In this document: positions 43,737-53,940 of the stretch, in pieces
How positions within the stretch are numbered: the first letter of the stretch is position 1
Layout: every line of letters begins with the position of its first letter
From: an uncultured Clostridia bacterium
GTDB lineage: Bacteria; Bacillota; Clostridia; TANB77; CAG-508
Assembly: GCA_934168355.1 (NCBI GenBank)
Contig: CAKPNI010000008.1
Span: forward strand, 1-57,223
Length of the DNA stretch: 57,223 nucleotides
Direction: 5' to 3'
Notes under the pieces: generated by a model
What the model was told of the DNA's origin: nothing
Seen by the model: the letters and a program-made list of their open reading frames with translations, nothing else
The model's database searches: none
Made by a program: the position numbers and the translations under genes

Positions 43737-44942
43737 ATAAAACACACCAATAAAATATTAAAAGTTTTTATAATATTTTTATTAATATTTAACTATATGA
43801 ATTATAGTGTTTTGGCAGTCGATAGTAATGATATTTCAGTATCTATTGATAATGCAAATGATACAACAGTTGGCACTAGCTTTATAAGTATAGTTAAAGG
43901 TGGCTGGGATTTGGTATCAGATTTTAGACAAAATCCTTTAGGAACAATTGTTTCTATTATTATGGAATTTTTAGGTGGAGTTGCTGATGCAATTCAATGG
44001 GTTGATAATTTAATACAAACAGGTGAATTCACTAATGTTTTGAACAGTTATGACTACCTAAGTGACTCAGATTCTGATGAAGATAATCTAAATAAGTACA
44101 CAAATGTTGGAGATTATGAAAAAGGGGCTAAATCAGTGTATGGAATAGACATATCAAAAGATGAGAATGGGAATGGAAAAGATAGTTTTACTAAAAAAAC
44201 TGAAATACCCGTACCGGTTGGAGATTTATACAATTTATCCGTTGGACATATTGATGTTGTAAATTCTGATTTTTTCTCAAGTCAAAATAATAAAAACGGG
44301 GATAACTCAAAATGGAAAATGATGAGAAGCTTAGCGGCTACATTAATACGTATTAGTTTATATTTTGCAGGAGCTATTTTAATTATCTCATTGATTTTTA
44401 CAGGTGTAAAGATTGTAAAAACTTCTATTGATAATCCTAAAAAAAATTCTGAATACAAAAAACAATTAGAAAGATTTGCTACATCTGTTTTAATGCTTGT
44501 AGGAACAGTAATTATAATGGCATTATGCGTATTTGGAGCTAAAAGTCTTGGCGGTGATATAGTAAAAGATGATTCTTATGAATATCCTATTAGATTAAAT
44601 GTAGAAGATTCATATAGTTTTAGTACAACAGTTACAGGGTATTTTAGATATATGTCACTAACAGATGATGTAGATGAATGGATGAAAAAAGTAGCATGTA
44701 CAATAACATATTTAATTTTAACAATAATTAATTTTATGGGTGTTATATTAATGTTAGTTACAATGCTGGCTTTATGGATATTAGCTATAATTGGACCGAT
44801 AACAGCTATAATGTATATATTTAAATCACAAAAATTCATGAGTTTTGGTACTTGGGCAATATCTTATGTAACACTGTCATGTATACAAATTTTGCTGGTT
44901 GTGTGTTATAGAGTAATGTTATCAATTGCTATTATAGTATAA
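43737..44942 (+). CDS. VirB6/TrbL-like membrane protein 3
   Basis: About 401 residues if it starts at ATA 43737, which has GGGAGG seven bases upstream and yields a proper signal peptide (KHTNKILKVFIIFLLIFNY, then MNYSVLA). The first ATG, at 43797, would cut into that signal peptide, and no ATG, GTG or TTG lies between. The rest matches the paralogs: KKTEIPVPVGDLYNLSVGHI, IRLNVEDSYSFSTTVTGYFR and IIGPITAIMYIF, with about six membrane helices. It has no CGG. Start uncertain; family assignment good. Confidence 0.8.
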   Translation: MKHTNKILKVFIIFLLIFNYMNYSVLAVDSNDISVSIDNANDTTVGTSFISIVKGGWDLVSDFRQNPLGTIVSIIMEFLGGVADAIQWVDNLIQTGEFTNVLNSYDYLSDSDSDEDNLNKYTNVGDYEKGAKSVYGIDISKDENGNGKDSFTKKTEIPVPVGDLYNLSVGHIDVVNSDFFSSQNNKNGDNSKWKMMRSLAATLIRISLYFAGAILIISLIFTGVKIVKTSIDNPKKNSEYKKQLERFATSVLMLVGTVIIMALCVFGAKSLGGDIVKDDSYEYPIRLNVEDSYSFSTTVTGYFRYMSLTDDVDEWMKKVACTITYLILTIINFMGVILMLVTMLALWILAIIGPITAIMYIFKSQKFMSFGTWAISYVTLSCIQILLVVCYRVMLSIAIIV

Positions 44943-44964
44943 AATTAAAAGAAAGGTTATAATT

Positions 44965-46089
44965 GTGGAAAAGAAAAAATTTAAAGTTTTTGTAATAAGT
45001 ATTTTTATTTTCATAATGCTATTTAGTAAAGAAGTTTATGGTTTTAAAATTATAGATGACCTTAAAAAAAATTTTTTGGGAACACTTATAAGTTTAGCAC
45101 TAGATGTTCCAAGAACAATATATGGTGATTTTCCACAATTTGTTGGAAACATGATACAAACTTCAACTGATCATACTTTTTTTAATTGGCAGTACATGTA
45201 TTCAAGAAAAGAACTGGAAAAGGATGGAAATGAAAATGTAAATAAATATATACAAATTGGAGATTATGAAGAAGGTGGAGGCGAAGATTGGCAAAAAGTA
45301 ATCGACATAAAAAAAGAAGATGATAATGATTCTAGATTTGATGAAGATACTGAAATACCAGTTGTAGCAGCAGATTTGTATAATGTTGCATCAGGAAAAA
45401 TTAGCTTTTTAGATGTAAATTTTTTAACTGGAAATCAATATCATGATGATGGTTCTCCATGGATGATTTTAAGAAATTTTGCAGCAGGGTTAATACATAT
45501 TGCTTTATATATATCGTGTGCAATTTTAGTAGTAACTTTGATTTTATATGGAATTCAAATTGTAAGACATTCTTACGATAATCCAGAAGAAGAAGCAGAG
45601 TATAAGAAAAAGCTTGAAGATTTTGTTAAATCAGTTGCAATACTTATTGGCTCTATTGTTATAATGGGATTATGTATTTTTGGAAGTAATGCACTATTGT
45701 GGAATGGAGATAACAATAGTGATACTGAATTGCCAATTAGAGTTAATGTTGAACCTGCAGGTTATAGTTTTAGTACAACTGCAACAGGCTATGCAAGATA
45801 TATGGCGAGTAACGAAAATGTTGATGAATGGGTACAAAAATTATTGTATACGATTGAATATATTGTATTGGTACACATTAATTTATTTGTTATTATCTTA
45901 ATGTTAATAAGAATGTTTGTATTATGGGGATTATCTATAATAGGGCCTATAACAGCAGCATTAAATGCTTTAGGTGTAGAAAGTAGAATGAGCTTTAAAA
46001 CGTGGGTAATTTCATATGTAAGCATATCAGCTATTCAATGGGTTTTATCATTAGGGTATGTATTTGTTTTGAATTTTACAATTAAATAA
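44965..46089 (+). CDS. VirB6/TrbL-like membrane protein 4
   Basis: 374 residues, GTG start at 44965 with AAAGG upstream. Signal peptide FKVFVISIFIFIMLFSKEVYG, then a short extracellular part with YSRKELEKDGNENVNKYI, DTEIPVVAADLYN and membrane helices as in the paralogs (VEPAGYSFSTTATGYARYMA, LSIIGPITAALNALG). Four paralogs in a row suggest hetero-oligomeric channels or tandem duplication. No CGG. Confidence 0.85.
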   Translation: MEKKKFKVFVISIFIFIMLFSKEVYGFKIIDDLKKNFLGTLISLALDVPRTIYGDFPQFVGNMIQTSTDHTFFNWQYMYSRKELEKDGNENVNKYIQIGDYEEGGGEDWQKVIDIKKEDDNDSRFDEDTEIPVVAADLYNVASGKISFLDVNFLTGNQYHDDGSPWMILRNFAAGLIHIALYISCAILVVTLILYGIQIVRHSYDNPEEEAEYKKKLEDFVKSVAILIGSIVIMGLCIFGSNALLWNGDNNSDTELPIRVNVEPAGYSFSTTATGYARYMASNENVDEWVQKLLYTIEYIVLVHINLFVIILMLIRMFVLWGLSIIGPITAALNALGVESRMSFKTWVISYVSISAIQWVLSLGYVFVLNFTIK

Positions 46090-46109
46090 ATCTAAAAGGA
46101 GGAAAAAAT

Positions 46110-48029
46110 ATGGATTTATTATTAGCAATACTTATATCAGGAGCATCTGTTTTTGGGGGATTTTTATTATTAAAATCTCAAGGTAAAAGAATATTAGGAT
46201 ATATGATACATGGTGAGAGCTCTGATAGATTAATAGGAGATGGTTCTGTCGGAAAAGCTAAAGCTAAAATATTTGATAAATTGCCACTTTCAAATCCTTT
46301 CGTATCAAACCCATTGTCATCAAATATTGGAGGTGCTCCAAGCTCTCCAATGGATATGGGGACAAGTAGAATTCCTGATATGAGAGGAGTAAATAATGGA
46401 AATTCTAATTTACCAGCACCTCAATCAACAAGTGTAGGAATGCCTAGTGGAGGTGGAGGCTTCACAAATGTTATAGGTTTGGCGAATGTGGTTGGAGTTG
46501 TTAGCCAAAGTGGTATGTTAAAGAACAATTTTGCAGCTGGACGTCAAATTGTAGGGGCTATATTCCAAGGTGGAAATATGGTGTATACTAGAATGCTAAA
46601 AGGAACTAGAAGATTAAATCAAATGTCAAATAATATGATGAACACGGTATATGGTGGAAGAACAACAATGAGACAAGGAGCAGGTGCGCAAAGCATTGTA
46701 CAAGGTAATAGAATAAATGTAAGAATGAATGGAAGATCTAATAGTAATTTATATGGCGGTGTAAAAAACATTAGAGGAAGACTTGGAAGTATTAACACAC
46801 CTAATTTATTAATTAAAGGGATTTCAAGAGCACAAACATTGGTGGCTAAAAATTTCTATGCGCCTAAAGGTACAAGGGTAAAAATGAATGTACTTGCAAA
46901 TGGAGGAGGAGCTGGATATGGAGCTCCAATGCTAGCTGATAGTGGATTTGGTTCAAATAAGAGAAGGTTAGCTTTGCCAAATTATAATAATATTGGTGTA
47001 AATCTTAATGATGTTAATTTACAAAAAAATGAAGGATATAGTTTACAACATATGAACTATTCTATTAATAAACAGTCTAATGATTATGTAACAATGGTTA
47101 ATATGGCTAGAATAATGAAAGATTCTAGAAACCAAGGACTTAATAGTTATCAAAGAAATAGATTGTATAATTTAACAAGAGTAAGAAATTCGGCTAATGG
47201 AGAAAATGGCTATGATAGTGATGATATGTTTAGACAATTAGTATCTAGTGTACCTCAATTGAGCAATAATGATATGAGGCGTGTTGCAAGTCAAGCAAAT
47301 AGATTAAGAGCACAAAGAAGACAAAACCAAGAGATGATGGCATCTAGAATGGCAAATGATAGAGTCGATATGAATAAAGAAAGTATGAATGCTTTAAATA
47401 ATTTATTAAGAAATACAAGCAATAATGCAGCAGCTCATTTCCAAAACTTTATTGATGAAAACTTTAAAGATGATTTAAAACGTAATTTGAGTGAAAATGA
47501 AATAAAAGAAGTCGAACAACGTGCAAGAGAAAATGTAAATAAAAGAGCAGATATACCTTTAGAACAAAAAGAAGCAGAATTTGAGAAAGAAAAAGAAAGA
47601 TTAATTGGCGAAAAAAGAGATAATGAATTAAATGTAATAGAAGAATTAGTAAAAGAAAGAATTCTTGCAAATTCTGAAGATGCAAAAACTATTTTAGGAG
47701 AGGAAGCATCTGAGGATCTACAAAAAGAATTAAATAATATTACAGATGATAAAGAAAAAATAAAAGTACAAGAACTTATTAAACAAGATTTAAATGCTCA
47801 TGGTGCATTTTTGAAAAATCATCCAGAATATAATGGAAAAAAATATGACGAGGTATATAAAGCTAGAAAACAAGAAGAAATGCAAGGAGACTTACAAACT
47901 GCTATTGGACAGCTATATTCTCAAAGAGGAAAAAGCAAAATAAATCAATATGGAAATAATATGGACGCAAATACTCAACCAAATCAAAATAGAATATATA
48001 TGCCAATGTCAGCAAATGGAGGAGTATAA
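46110..48029 (+). CDS. Membrane-anchored low-complexity protein of the secretion cluster
   Basis: 639 residues. One N-terminal helix (LLLAILISGASVFGGFLLL) precedes a Gly/Asn/Ser-rich basic region (about 70-330), then a strongly charged helical, coiled-coil-like C-terminus (from about 400, ENEIKEVEQRARENVNKRAD). No domain recognised. Its place after the channel genes and its length suggest a cytoplasmic scaffold or substrate-handling protein. AGGAGG precedes the ATG. Confidence 0.65.
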   Translation: MDLLLAILISGASVFGGFLLLKSQGKRILGYMIHGESSDRLIGDGSVGKAKAKIFDKLPLSNPFVSNPLSSNIGGAPSSPMDMGTSRIPDMRGVNNGNSNLPAPQSTSVGMPSGGGGFTNVIGLANVVGVVSQSGMLKNNFAAGRQIVGAIFQGGNMVYTRMLKGTRRLNQMSNNMMNTVYGGRTTMRQGAGAQSIVQGNRINVRMNGRSNSNLYGGVKNIRGRLGSINTPNLLIKGISRAQTLVAKNFYAPKGTRVKMNVLANGGGAGYGAPMLADSGFGSNKRRLALPNYNNIGVNLNDVNLQKNEGYSLQHMNYSINKQSNDYVTMVNMARIMKDSRNQGLNSYQRNRLYNLTRVRNSANGENGYDSDDMFRQLVSSVPQLSNNDMRRVASQANRLRAQRRQNQEMMASRMANDRVDMNKESMNALNNLLRNTSNNAAAHFQNFIDENFKDDLKRNLSENEIKEVEQRARENVNKRADIPLEQKEAEFEKEKERLIGEKRDNELNVIEELVKERILANSEDAKTILGEEASEDLQKELNNITDDKEKIKVQELIKQDLNAHGAFLKNHPEYNGKKYDEVYKARKQEEMQGDLQTAIGQLYSQRGKSKINQYGNNMDANTQPNQNRIYMPMSANGGV

Positions 48030-48051
48030 TCGATATAAAGGAGGCTGTAAT

Positions 48052-48840
48052 TTGTTAAAAAAAATTAGAAGAATAACAATAATTGTAAGTATTATATTTA
48101 TCCTCATTGTTATTATTGGAATTGTTTTCTTTCTAAATGATGCAGGATTAATAGATTTGGGAGATACAAATAGCACAGATAGTTCAATTAGTGGAACGGT
48201 TACAGATGCAGATGTTAAACAGGTTATGGCAATGTCTGATGAAGAGGTATGGAAAGGATTAACAAATGGGCTTTTAAGTGACAGACCAAGTGAACAAATG
48301 CCTTCAAATGCATCTGAAATAGAGTCGACGGTAAAAGCTCAAGTAGTAGATATTACGGTGCCTACAAGAGCATGGGAAGATGCAAGAGATGGTTCAAATA
48401 TGAATATTGTTAGAAAAGATGTAACATTGCAAGTTAATAAGTTACTTGCAAATTTATGGATAGAATTTTTCAAGGATTTGTATAATGAAGCACCTCAATT
48501 TGTTATAGCAACATTAGGAGGTTTTAGAATAGATGGAACAACAAATGGTCAAATTGGATATAAATCAGGGCATACATATGGAGCAGCAATAGATATTAAT
48601 GAAGTTGACAATCCAAAAGGAGAGCAAAAGCCATATTCAAAAGACGAATGGAGCAAGTTGCCGGAAAATCACGTAAAATATCAAATTATTTATACTGACT
48701 CTGATGTTGTAAAAGTTGCTCATAAATATACACTATATTGGGGTGGTGAATGGACAGGAAGATTGAGGGATATCATGCATTTTAGTTTTGTTTGTGACGG
48801 TAAGTCAAGAGCAGATAGAATACAAATGTATGGAAATTAG
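48052..48840 (+). CDS. Membrane-anchored M15 (VanY-like) peptidase
   Basis: 262 residues with TTG start at 48052 and AAAGGAGG upstream. Signal anchor ITIIVSIIFILIVIIGIVFF, then the M15 zinc peptidase domain: SGHTYGAAIDIN (SxHxxGxAxD, near residue 172) and MHFSF (near 242). Family members cut D-Ala-D-Ala or peptide cross-links. It probably opens the cell wall for the secretion machine, the job of VirB1 or lytic enzymes elsewhere. Confidence 0.88.
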   Translation: MLKKIRRITIIVSIIFILIVIIGIVFFLNDAGLIDLGDTNSTDSSISGTVTDADVKQVMAMSDEEVWKGLTNGLLSDRPSEQMPSNASEIESTVKAQVVDITVPTRAWEDARDGSNMNIVRKDVTLQVNKLLANLWIEFFKDLYNEAPQFVIATLGGFRIDGTTNGQIGYKSGHTYGAAIDINEVDNPKGEQKPYSKDEWSKLPENHVKYQIIYTDSDVVKVAHKYTLYWGGEWTGRLRDIMHFSFVCDGKSRADRIQMYGN

Positions 48841-48854
48841 GAAAGGGAGAGCAT

Positions 48855-50225
48855 ATGGATAAAAAATTAGATAAGAAAAAAAAGTTAATAACTATATTGT
48901 TTCTCATTCTTGTTGTTATTGCTAGTTTAGCAATTGTTATATATTTTTCAAATAGACAAAATATTGTAAATCCAAGTGCTAAAAACAATACTAATAATAC
49001 AACTTTAAATGAATTGACAGATAATAATGAAACTAATAATTCTAATGCTCAAAATAAAGAAGTAACTAATAACACTGTTAGCAATGAAACAACTAATGAA
49101 GAAACACTAAAACAAGTAACAGATATGAATTCTTATTTTTGGGTAAAAGAAGTACTTAATAATTATTATTCTTCAAATGATTATGATGAACCAGTTACAT
49201 TAATGGATATAGATGTTGTAAATGATTTAGGAGTAACTAATGATAATTATAGAAAATTTAATGACTTTGATGCACCTATTTTTAGAATAGATGAGATTTA
49301 TAAACAAAAATTAGATGCAGATATATATTTATATATTATAAAAAATAGATTTGGAAAAAATAAATCAGATGTAAAAGATACTATTTTGTGGGCAAAACAG
49401 GATTTAAAAAACAAAACTTTTTCGATATATCCTTATGAATATTTAAAAATAAAAAAATATCTTAATTTTAAAGAAGGAGATAAAGTTTCGTTTTCATCTA
49501 TTCAATCAATAGAAAAAAAAGATGAAAATCAATATATATTTGATAATTCTGTTGATTCACAAGATTGCATGAAAGGTCTATTTGAGAGATATAAATTTGA
49601 TTTATTATTAGATGAAGAACATTTATATAATTTGTTAGATGAAGATTATAAAAGTAGTAAATATCAAAATATAGATGAATTAAAACAATATATTTCAAAT
49701 AATAAAACTGATTTATATTTGGATAATTTATCTGAATATACAATTACAAATTATGATAATTATATAGAATATAAGGCAAGTTGTGGAAATAAAAGAAATT
49801 ATGTGTTTAAAGTAAAAAATATGATGGATTATAAAATAATGCTAGATAGTTATAAAGTTATTCAAAATGAAGAGATGTATAATTCATTTTTACCAGATGC
49901 ACAAGCAAAATATTGTGTTGATAGAATAATACAAGCTATAAATTATGGTGATTATGAATTTGTTTATGAAAAATTAAACCAAGTTCAAAAAAATAATTAT
50001 TATAAAAATTATAATGATTTTAAAGAATATATAACTAAGAACTTTTTTAAAGAAAATAATTACGAATTAGGTGATGATTTTTTAATTGTATCAGAAGGTA
50101 AAGTTTACCAATTTGATGTAAAAATAACAGATGCTACAGGAGAAGACTATTCTTATGGGAAATTTGTAATGAATGTAACATTAAAAGATAACGATTTTGA
50201 GATAAGCATAACAAACCAAAATTAA
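48855..50225 (+). CDS. VirB8/TcpC-like bitopic protein
   Basis: 456 residues: short basic N-terminus, one membrane helix (LITILFLILVVIASLAIVIY), an Asn/Thr-rich linker and a large extracellular region. The C-terminal part (CVDRIIQAINYGDYEFVYEK to the end) has the length and pattern of an NTF2-like domain, as in VirB8 and TcpC. No catalytic motif seen. The call is from architecture and context. It begins 14 bases after the peptidase gene. Confidence 0.55.
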   Translation: MDKKLDKKKKLITILFLILVVIASLAIVIYFSNRQNIVNPSAKNNTNNTTLNELTDNNETNNSNAQNKEVTNNTVSNETTNEETLKQVTDMNSYFWVKEVLNNYYSSNDYDEPVTLMDIDVVNDLGVTNDNYRKFNDFDAPIFRIDEIYKQKLDADIYLYIIKNRFGKNKSDVKDTILWAKQDLKNKTFSIYPYEYLKIKKYLNFKEGDKVSFSSIQSIEKKDENQYIFDNSVDSQDCMKGLFERYKFDLLLDEEHLYNLLDEDYKSSKYQNIDELKQYISNNKTDLYLDNLSEYTITNYDNYIEYKASCGNKRNYVFKVKNMMDYKIMLDSYKVIQNEEMYNSFLPDAQAKYCVDRIIQAINYGDYEFVYEKLNQVQKNNYYKNYNDFKEYITKNFFKENNYELGDDFLIVSEGKVYQFDVKITDATGEDYSYGKFVMNVTLKDNDFEISITNQN

Positions 50226-50248
50226 AATAGAAAGGAAGGGAGCAAAAA

Positions 50249-51649
50249 ATGGACAAACATATAAGAAAAAAAGTAATATATAAAATGTTTTTAATTATTT
50301 GTGTATTTATCGTAGTGTTCTCTTCTTTCTATTTTTTTGGTGGACAAGTTTTGGCATTTAGAACAATTACAGAATATGATAGGATGGGAGGAAAACATGA
50401 AGTAAATGCTCCAGATGCCGGAGATGCTGTTAGAGTTCCAGATGGCATGCCACAATCCTTAGGAACATATGAGGGGTTTGATAAAAAATGGTCATATACA
50501 CAAAAAAAAGTTAAGGATAAATGGGTTGAACAAGGAAAGCCTGCTTCAGATAGTCATTGGGCGTGTTTGGAAGTAGGTGGAGAAAAAAGATATCTTGTTG
50601 CTCTTTCACCAATTTTTGGAGTTGTTGGAGATTATGTAGATATTTATTTGACATATAATGGGGAATCGAAAATATATCCATGTATAATGGCAGATGCAAA
50701 AGATATTTGGGTAGATAATCCATACATATATAATGGAAAAGCCTATGGCCATACAAGTAATGGTAAATGTAACATAATAGAAGTTTGTTCAGAACTTCCA
50801 TCAAGAGAAAGTTATTATTCTCAATTATCACCATTATTAAATAAACTATCAGGAGTAACACAGATTGTTAATGGTGGAAATATGTTTGAACATCCTGATG
50901 GTCCAGTTGGTTTGGAAGGTCCATATAATTACGAAGATGGTAGTGTAAGTGATGATGGTAAGTCTTCTAAAAAAAGTGATGAAACCTCTACAATTGGTGG
51001 AGTTATAATTATGATGCTTAGAAACATTTGCGATAATTTGTGTGTAACTTTTGAAAATCATATTCAAAGTGCTTCAAATATGACGGTTTTATATGATATA
51101 AAAGATTTAGATAATGAAGGACAACAACAAAACTCAAATAGTAGTACTTCAACAGATGGCTTTATACAATATTATCAAGGAGATTATGCAAATGTACCAT
51201 ATGGAAGTTCAAATTTAGCTAAATGTGGGTGTGGTCCAACATCATTTGCTATGGTTGCTACTCATATTTCAGGCAGGGAAATTACTCCAGCTGATGCGAT
51301 TGCTTGGTGTGGAAATAGTTATTATGTTTCAGGAGCAGGAACATCTTGGACATATTTTTCGGCGGCAGCTAAACATTTTAATTTAAATTGTACTGTTACA
51401 ACAAGTATTAGCATAGACGAAGTAGCAAATGCATTACATTCAGGTGCTTTGGTTATATCATCACAAAGAAGAGGATTATTTACAAATGGAGGACATTACA
51501 TTGTTTTATCAGGAATTGATAGCGATGATAATATTACGGTAAAGGATCCAAATAAAAATAATGCTGTAAATAAGGGATATAATAATAGGAAATTTACAAA
51601 GTCGGAAATTAATGCATCAGCTAAAAATTATTGGATTTTTAGATACTAA
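50249..51649 (+). CDS. Secreted C39-type cysteine peptidase with barrel-like N-terminal domain
   Basis: 466 residues. Signal anchor (MFLIICVFIVVFSSFYFFG), an extracellular domain with WACLEVGGEKRYLVALSPIF and IYPCIMADAKD that resembles the double-psi-barrel part of TrbL-like protein 1, then a C-terminal peptidase C39-like domain: Cys in KCGCGPTSFAMVA (near 326), His in GGHYIVLSG (near 414) and Asp in VKDPN (near 431). It may process secreted substrates or the wall. It is far from any ABC exporter, so a bacteriocin-leader role is unlikely. Confidence 0.8.
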   Translation: MDKHIRKKVIYKMFLIICVFIVVFSSFYFFGGQVLAFRTITEYDRMGGKHEVNAPDAGDAVRVPDGMPQSLGTYEGFDKKWSYTQKKVKDKWVEQGKPASDSHWACLEVGGEKRYLVALSPIFGVVGDYVDIYLTYNGESKIYPCIMADAKDIWVDNPYIYNGKAYGHTSNGKCNIIEVCSELPSRESYYSQLSPLLNKLSGVTQIVNGGNMFEHPDGPVGLEGPYNYEDGSVSDDGKSSKKSDETSTIGGVIIMMLRNICDNLCVTFENHIQSASNMTVLYDIKDLDNEGQQQNSNSSTSTDGFIQYYQGDYANVPYGSSNLAKCGCGPTSFAMVATHISGREITPADAIAWCGNSYYVSGAGTSWTYFSAAAKHFNLNCTVTTSISIDEVANALHSGALVISSQRRGLFTNGGHYIVLSGIDSDDNITVKDPNKNNAVNKGYNNRKFTKSEINASAKNYWIFRY

Positions 51650-51665
51650 TATAAAGGAGTTTATG

Positions 51666-52193
51666 ATGAAAAAAATAAATGTAATTAAGATTGTTATTGG
51701 AATATTAATTATTTGCTTAATTATTGTTTTTATATTTATTGCTAATTTATTGATGTTAAATGATAATAAAAATGAGCAAAATGTAGAAAATAACAAAAAT
51801 TTAGCCGAAAATAATAGTTCTGAAAATTATATTGATAATACAAATCAAATAGATTTGTCTAATGATGCAAATGACTATATATTTTATAATGAAGATGAAA
51901 CAGGTGAAGCTGAATACGATATTGAACAAGCAAATAAAATTCAGTTGGAATTTGAAGGAATTACAGAAGAAATTTTGACACATATAACAGATATGGATAA
52001 CTTTAAACTAAAAATAAAAGAATATGTCTATTTAGAGGGATTGGTTGATGCAACAGTAGCAAAGGTTGAACAATATGAATACCAAGAAAGTACTAGTAGG
52101 TTCGGTATAATATTTGATTTGAATAATCCTTCAAGTGATAAGCTATTAGTAATTTTAAATGCCAATGGAAGTGTAGAGATTTCAAAAAAATAG
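51666..52193 (+). CDS. Small bitopic hypothetical protein
   Basis: 175 residues: one N-terminal helix (IVIGILIICLIIVFIFIANLL), an Asn/Glu-rich extracellular linker and a compact alpha/beta domain (ITDMDNFKLKIKEYVYLEGL, RFGIIFDLNN, KLLVILNANGSVEIS). Not recognised. I start at ATG 51666, six bases after AAGGAG; the ATG just before is too close. It lies between two secretion genes and is likely a structural extracellular subunit. Confidence 0.6.
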   Translation: MKKINVIKIVIGILIICLIIVFIFIANLLMLNDNKNEQNVENNKNLAENNSSENYIDNTNQIDLSNDANDYIFYNEDETGEAEYDIEQANKIQLEFEGITEEILTHITDMDNFKLKIKEYVYLEGLVDATVAKVEQYEYQESTSRFGIIFDLNNPSSDKLLVILNANGSVEISKK

Positions 52194-52213
52194 TAAAAGG
52201 AGGCATATAGCCA

Positions 52214-53917
52214 TTGAAAAAAGAATTAAAAAAATTTTTGGTAATTTGTATTTGCATATTTTGTGTTATATGCCAATTGTTAACTGGCAATGTTTATGCA
52301 GATACAATAGAGGAAATAAAACAAGAATCAGATTTTAAAACCGTGGAGCAAGATGGAGAGCCAGGACAATATGATTTTTTAATTGATGCAAATGATCTTA
52401 TTAAAAATGAACAATTACCTGAAGGAATAAAAACTACAATAGATGATATTGTATATAAAGAAGAAAGCTTCTTAAATGTTGACTTTTTTGGTAAAACTAA
52501 TACAAATAATGATGTTAATGCTGAAAGACAGGAATATGTCAGAGGCATTGTTAGGAATGTATATAGAATATTACTATATATTTGTTCTGCTGCTATGTTG
52601 GTTTTATTAATATATATGGCTATTAAAATTGTATCTTCAGGAATATCACCTAATATTAATTTGGGTAGAGAAGGAAAGAATGGTAGTCCAAAAGAACAAG
52701 TAAAGATAAGGAAGTTAATGGAACAGTGGGTTTCTACGGTTGCATCTTTAGTTTTAGCAGTATTTGTGATGAGTTTTTTGGTTGGTCTTTCAAGCGAAAT
52801 GACCAGTATTGTGACAAACAATAGCACAGATGATTCATCATCTATAACTGTTTATGTAAAAAACTCGAAATTTAATGCTAATGCTCCCATTTTAAATGCA
52901 AGTGGGACTTCAACAAACACAAACACCGCAAGTGGCACAATACCATCTACTACAAATGATAGTACTTTAAATGCTGCTACATTAAGAGAAAAAGTTATAA
53001 ATCAAGCAAAATTACAAGATAATTTGGGAGTTAGCCCGGGAATGTGTGCAAGATGGGTTAGATTAACTTATAATAAAGCCTTAAATAAAAGTATTCAATC
53101 ATATTGTTGTGCACACAATGCAGCTTTACATGCTATAAATGCATCAACCGATTCTAGTAATATAATTCCTGGAGCAGCAGTGTTTTCATATAGAAGCTCA
53201 AGTGGAAAAATAGATGGTAACTGTGGTATGGATGCTGGTCATGTCGGAATTTATCTTGGTAATGGACAAATTGCAAGTTGTACAGGTAGAGGAAAAAATG
53301 GAATTACTATTTGTACAATAGAAGAATGGAAACAGTCATGGGATTTTAGCTGTTGGGGTTGGATACCTGGAACAGAAGAATTAGCTGATGGAGCAACAGC
53401 TAAAAGCACAAATTCTTCAACAAATTTGTCGACTAATACAAATGGTTCTAGTAGCTCTAGCTCTAATAAAACAAAAAATGTTGATTATTATTTTAAAACA
53501 AGTTTGGATGGATTATTTTTATTTGAATCACAATATGATTTTATACAACATCCTGTAAAAGCTATCAATTCGATAATAGGAGGATTTTTATTAATAATCG
53601 CAAAATGGTGTATATATGCCGTATTATTTGTACGAATGGTTATTTTAGCTATTATAAGTGCGACTATGCCAATAATTATTTTAAAAAGTGCTTTTGACAA
53701 AGCTAGCGGAAACGAACCGAGTTTAAAAAAATATATTAAATTATATTTGTATTGGTTAATTTTAAAGCCAGCAATAGCCTTTTTATATTATATAATGATA
53801 CAAAGCAATGTATATTTAGTAAATCAATTTCCTTTATATATACTTTTTGTACTAATAGCATTAGTTGTAATGTTTGTAATTTCATTGAGATTATTAAGGC
53901 GTAATTTGAGAACATAA
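52214..53917 (+). CDS. TrbL-like membrane protein with inserted NlpC/P60-like hydrolase domain
   Basis: 567 residues, TTG start at 52214 (AAAGGAGG upstream). Signal peptide; two membrane helices (ILLYICSAAMLVLLIYMAI, VASLVLAVFVMSFLVGL); an extracellular Ser/Thr-rich linker; an NlpC/P60-like domain with Cys in GMCARWVRLTYNKA (near 277) and His in AGHVGIYLGNG (near 341); a second Ser/Asn linker; then three or more C-terminal helices (WCIYAVLFVRMVILAIISAT onward). The hydrolase sits inside a channel-type membrane protein, so wall cleavage and channel formation are in one chain. Confidence 0.8.
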   Translation: MKKELKKFLVICICIFCVICQLLTGNVYADTIEEIKQESDFKTVEQDGEPGQYDFLIDANDLIKNEQLPEGIKTTIDDIVYKEESFLNVDFFGKTNTNNDVNAERQEYVRGIVRNVYRILLYICSAAMLVLLIYMAIKIVSSGISPNINLGREGKNGSPKEQVKIRKLMEQWVSTVASLVLAVFVMSFLVGLSSEMTSIVTNNSTDDSSSITVYVKNSKFNANAPILNASGTSTNTNTASGTIPSTTNDSTLNAATLREKVINQAKLQDNLGVSPGMCARWVRLTYNKALNKSIQSYCCAHNAALHAINASTDSSNIIPGAAVFSYRSSSGKIDGNCGMDAGHVGIYLGNGQIASCTGRGKNGITICTIEEWKQSWDFSCWGWIPGTEELADGATAKSTNSSTNLSTNTNGSSSSSSNKTKNVDYYFKTSLDGLFLFESQYDFIQHPVKAINSIIGGFLLIIAKWCIYAVLFVRMVILAIISATMPIIILKSAFDKASGNEPSLKKYIKLYLYWLILKPAIAFLYYIMIQSNVYLVNQFPLYILFVLIALVVMFVISLRLLRRNLRT

Positions 53918-53940
53918 TTTTTAATTTAAGGAGAAAAATA

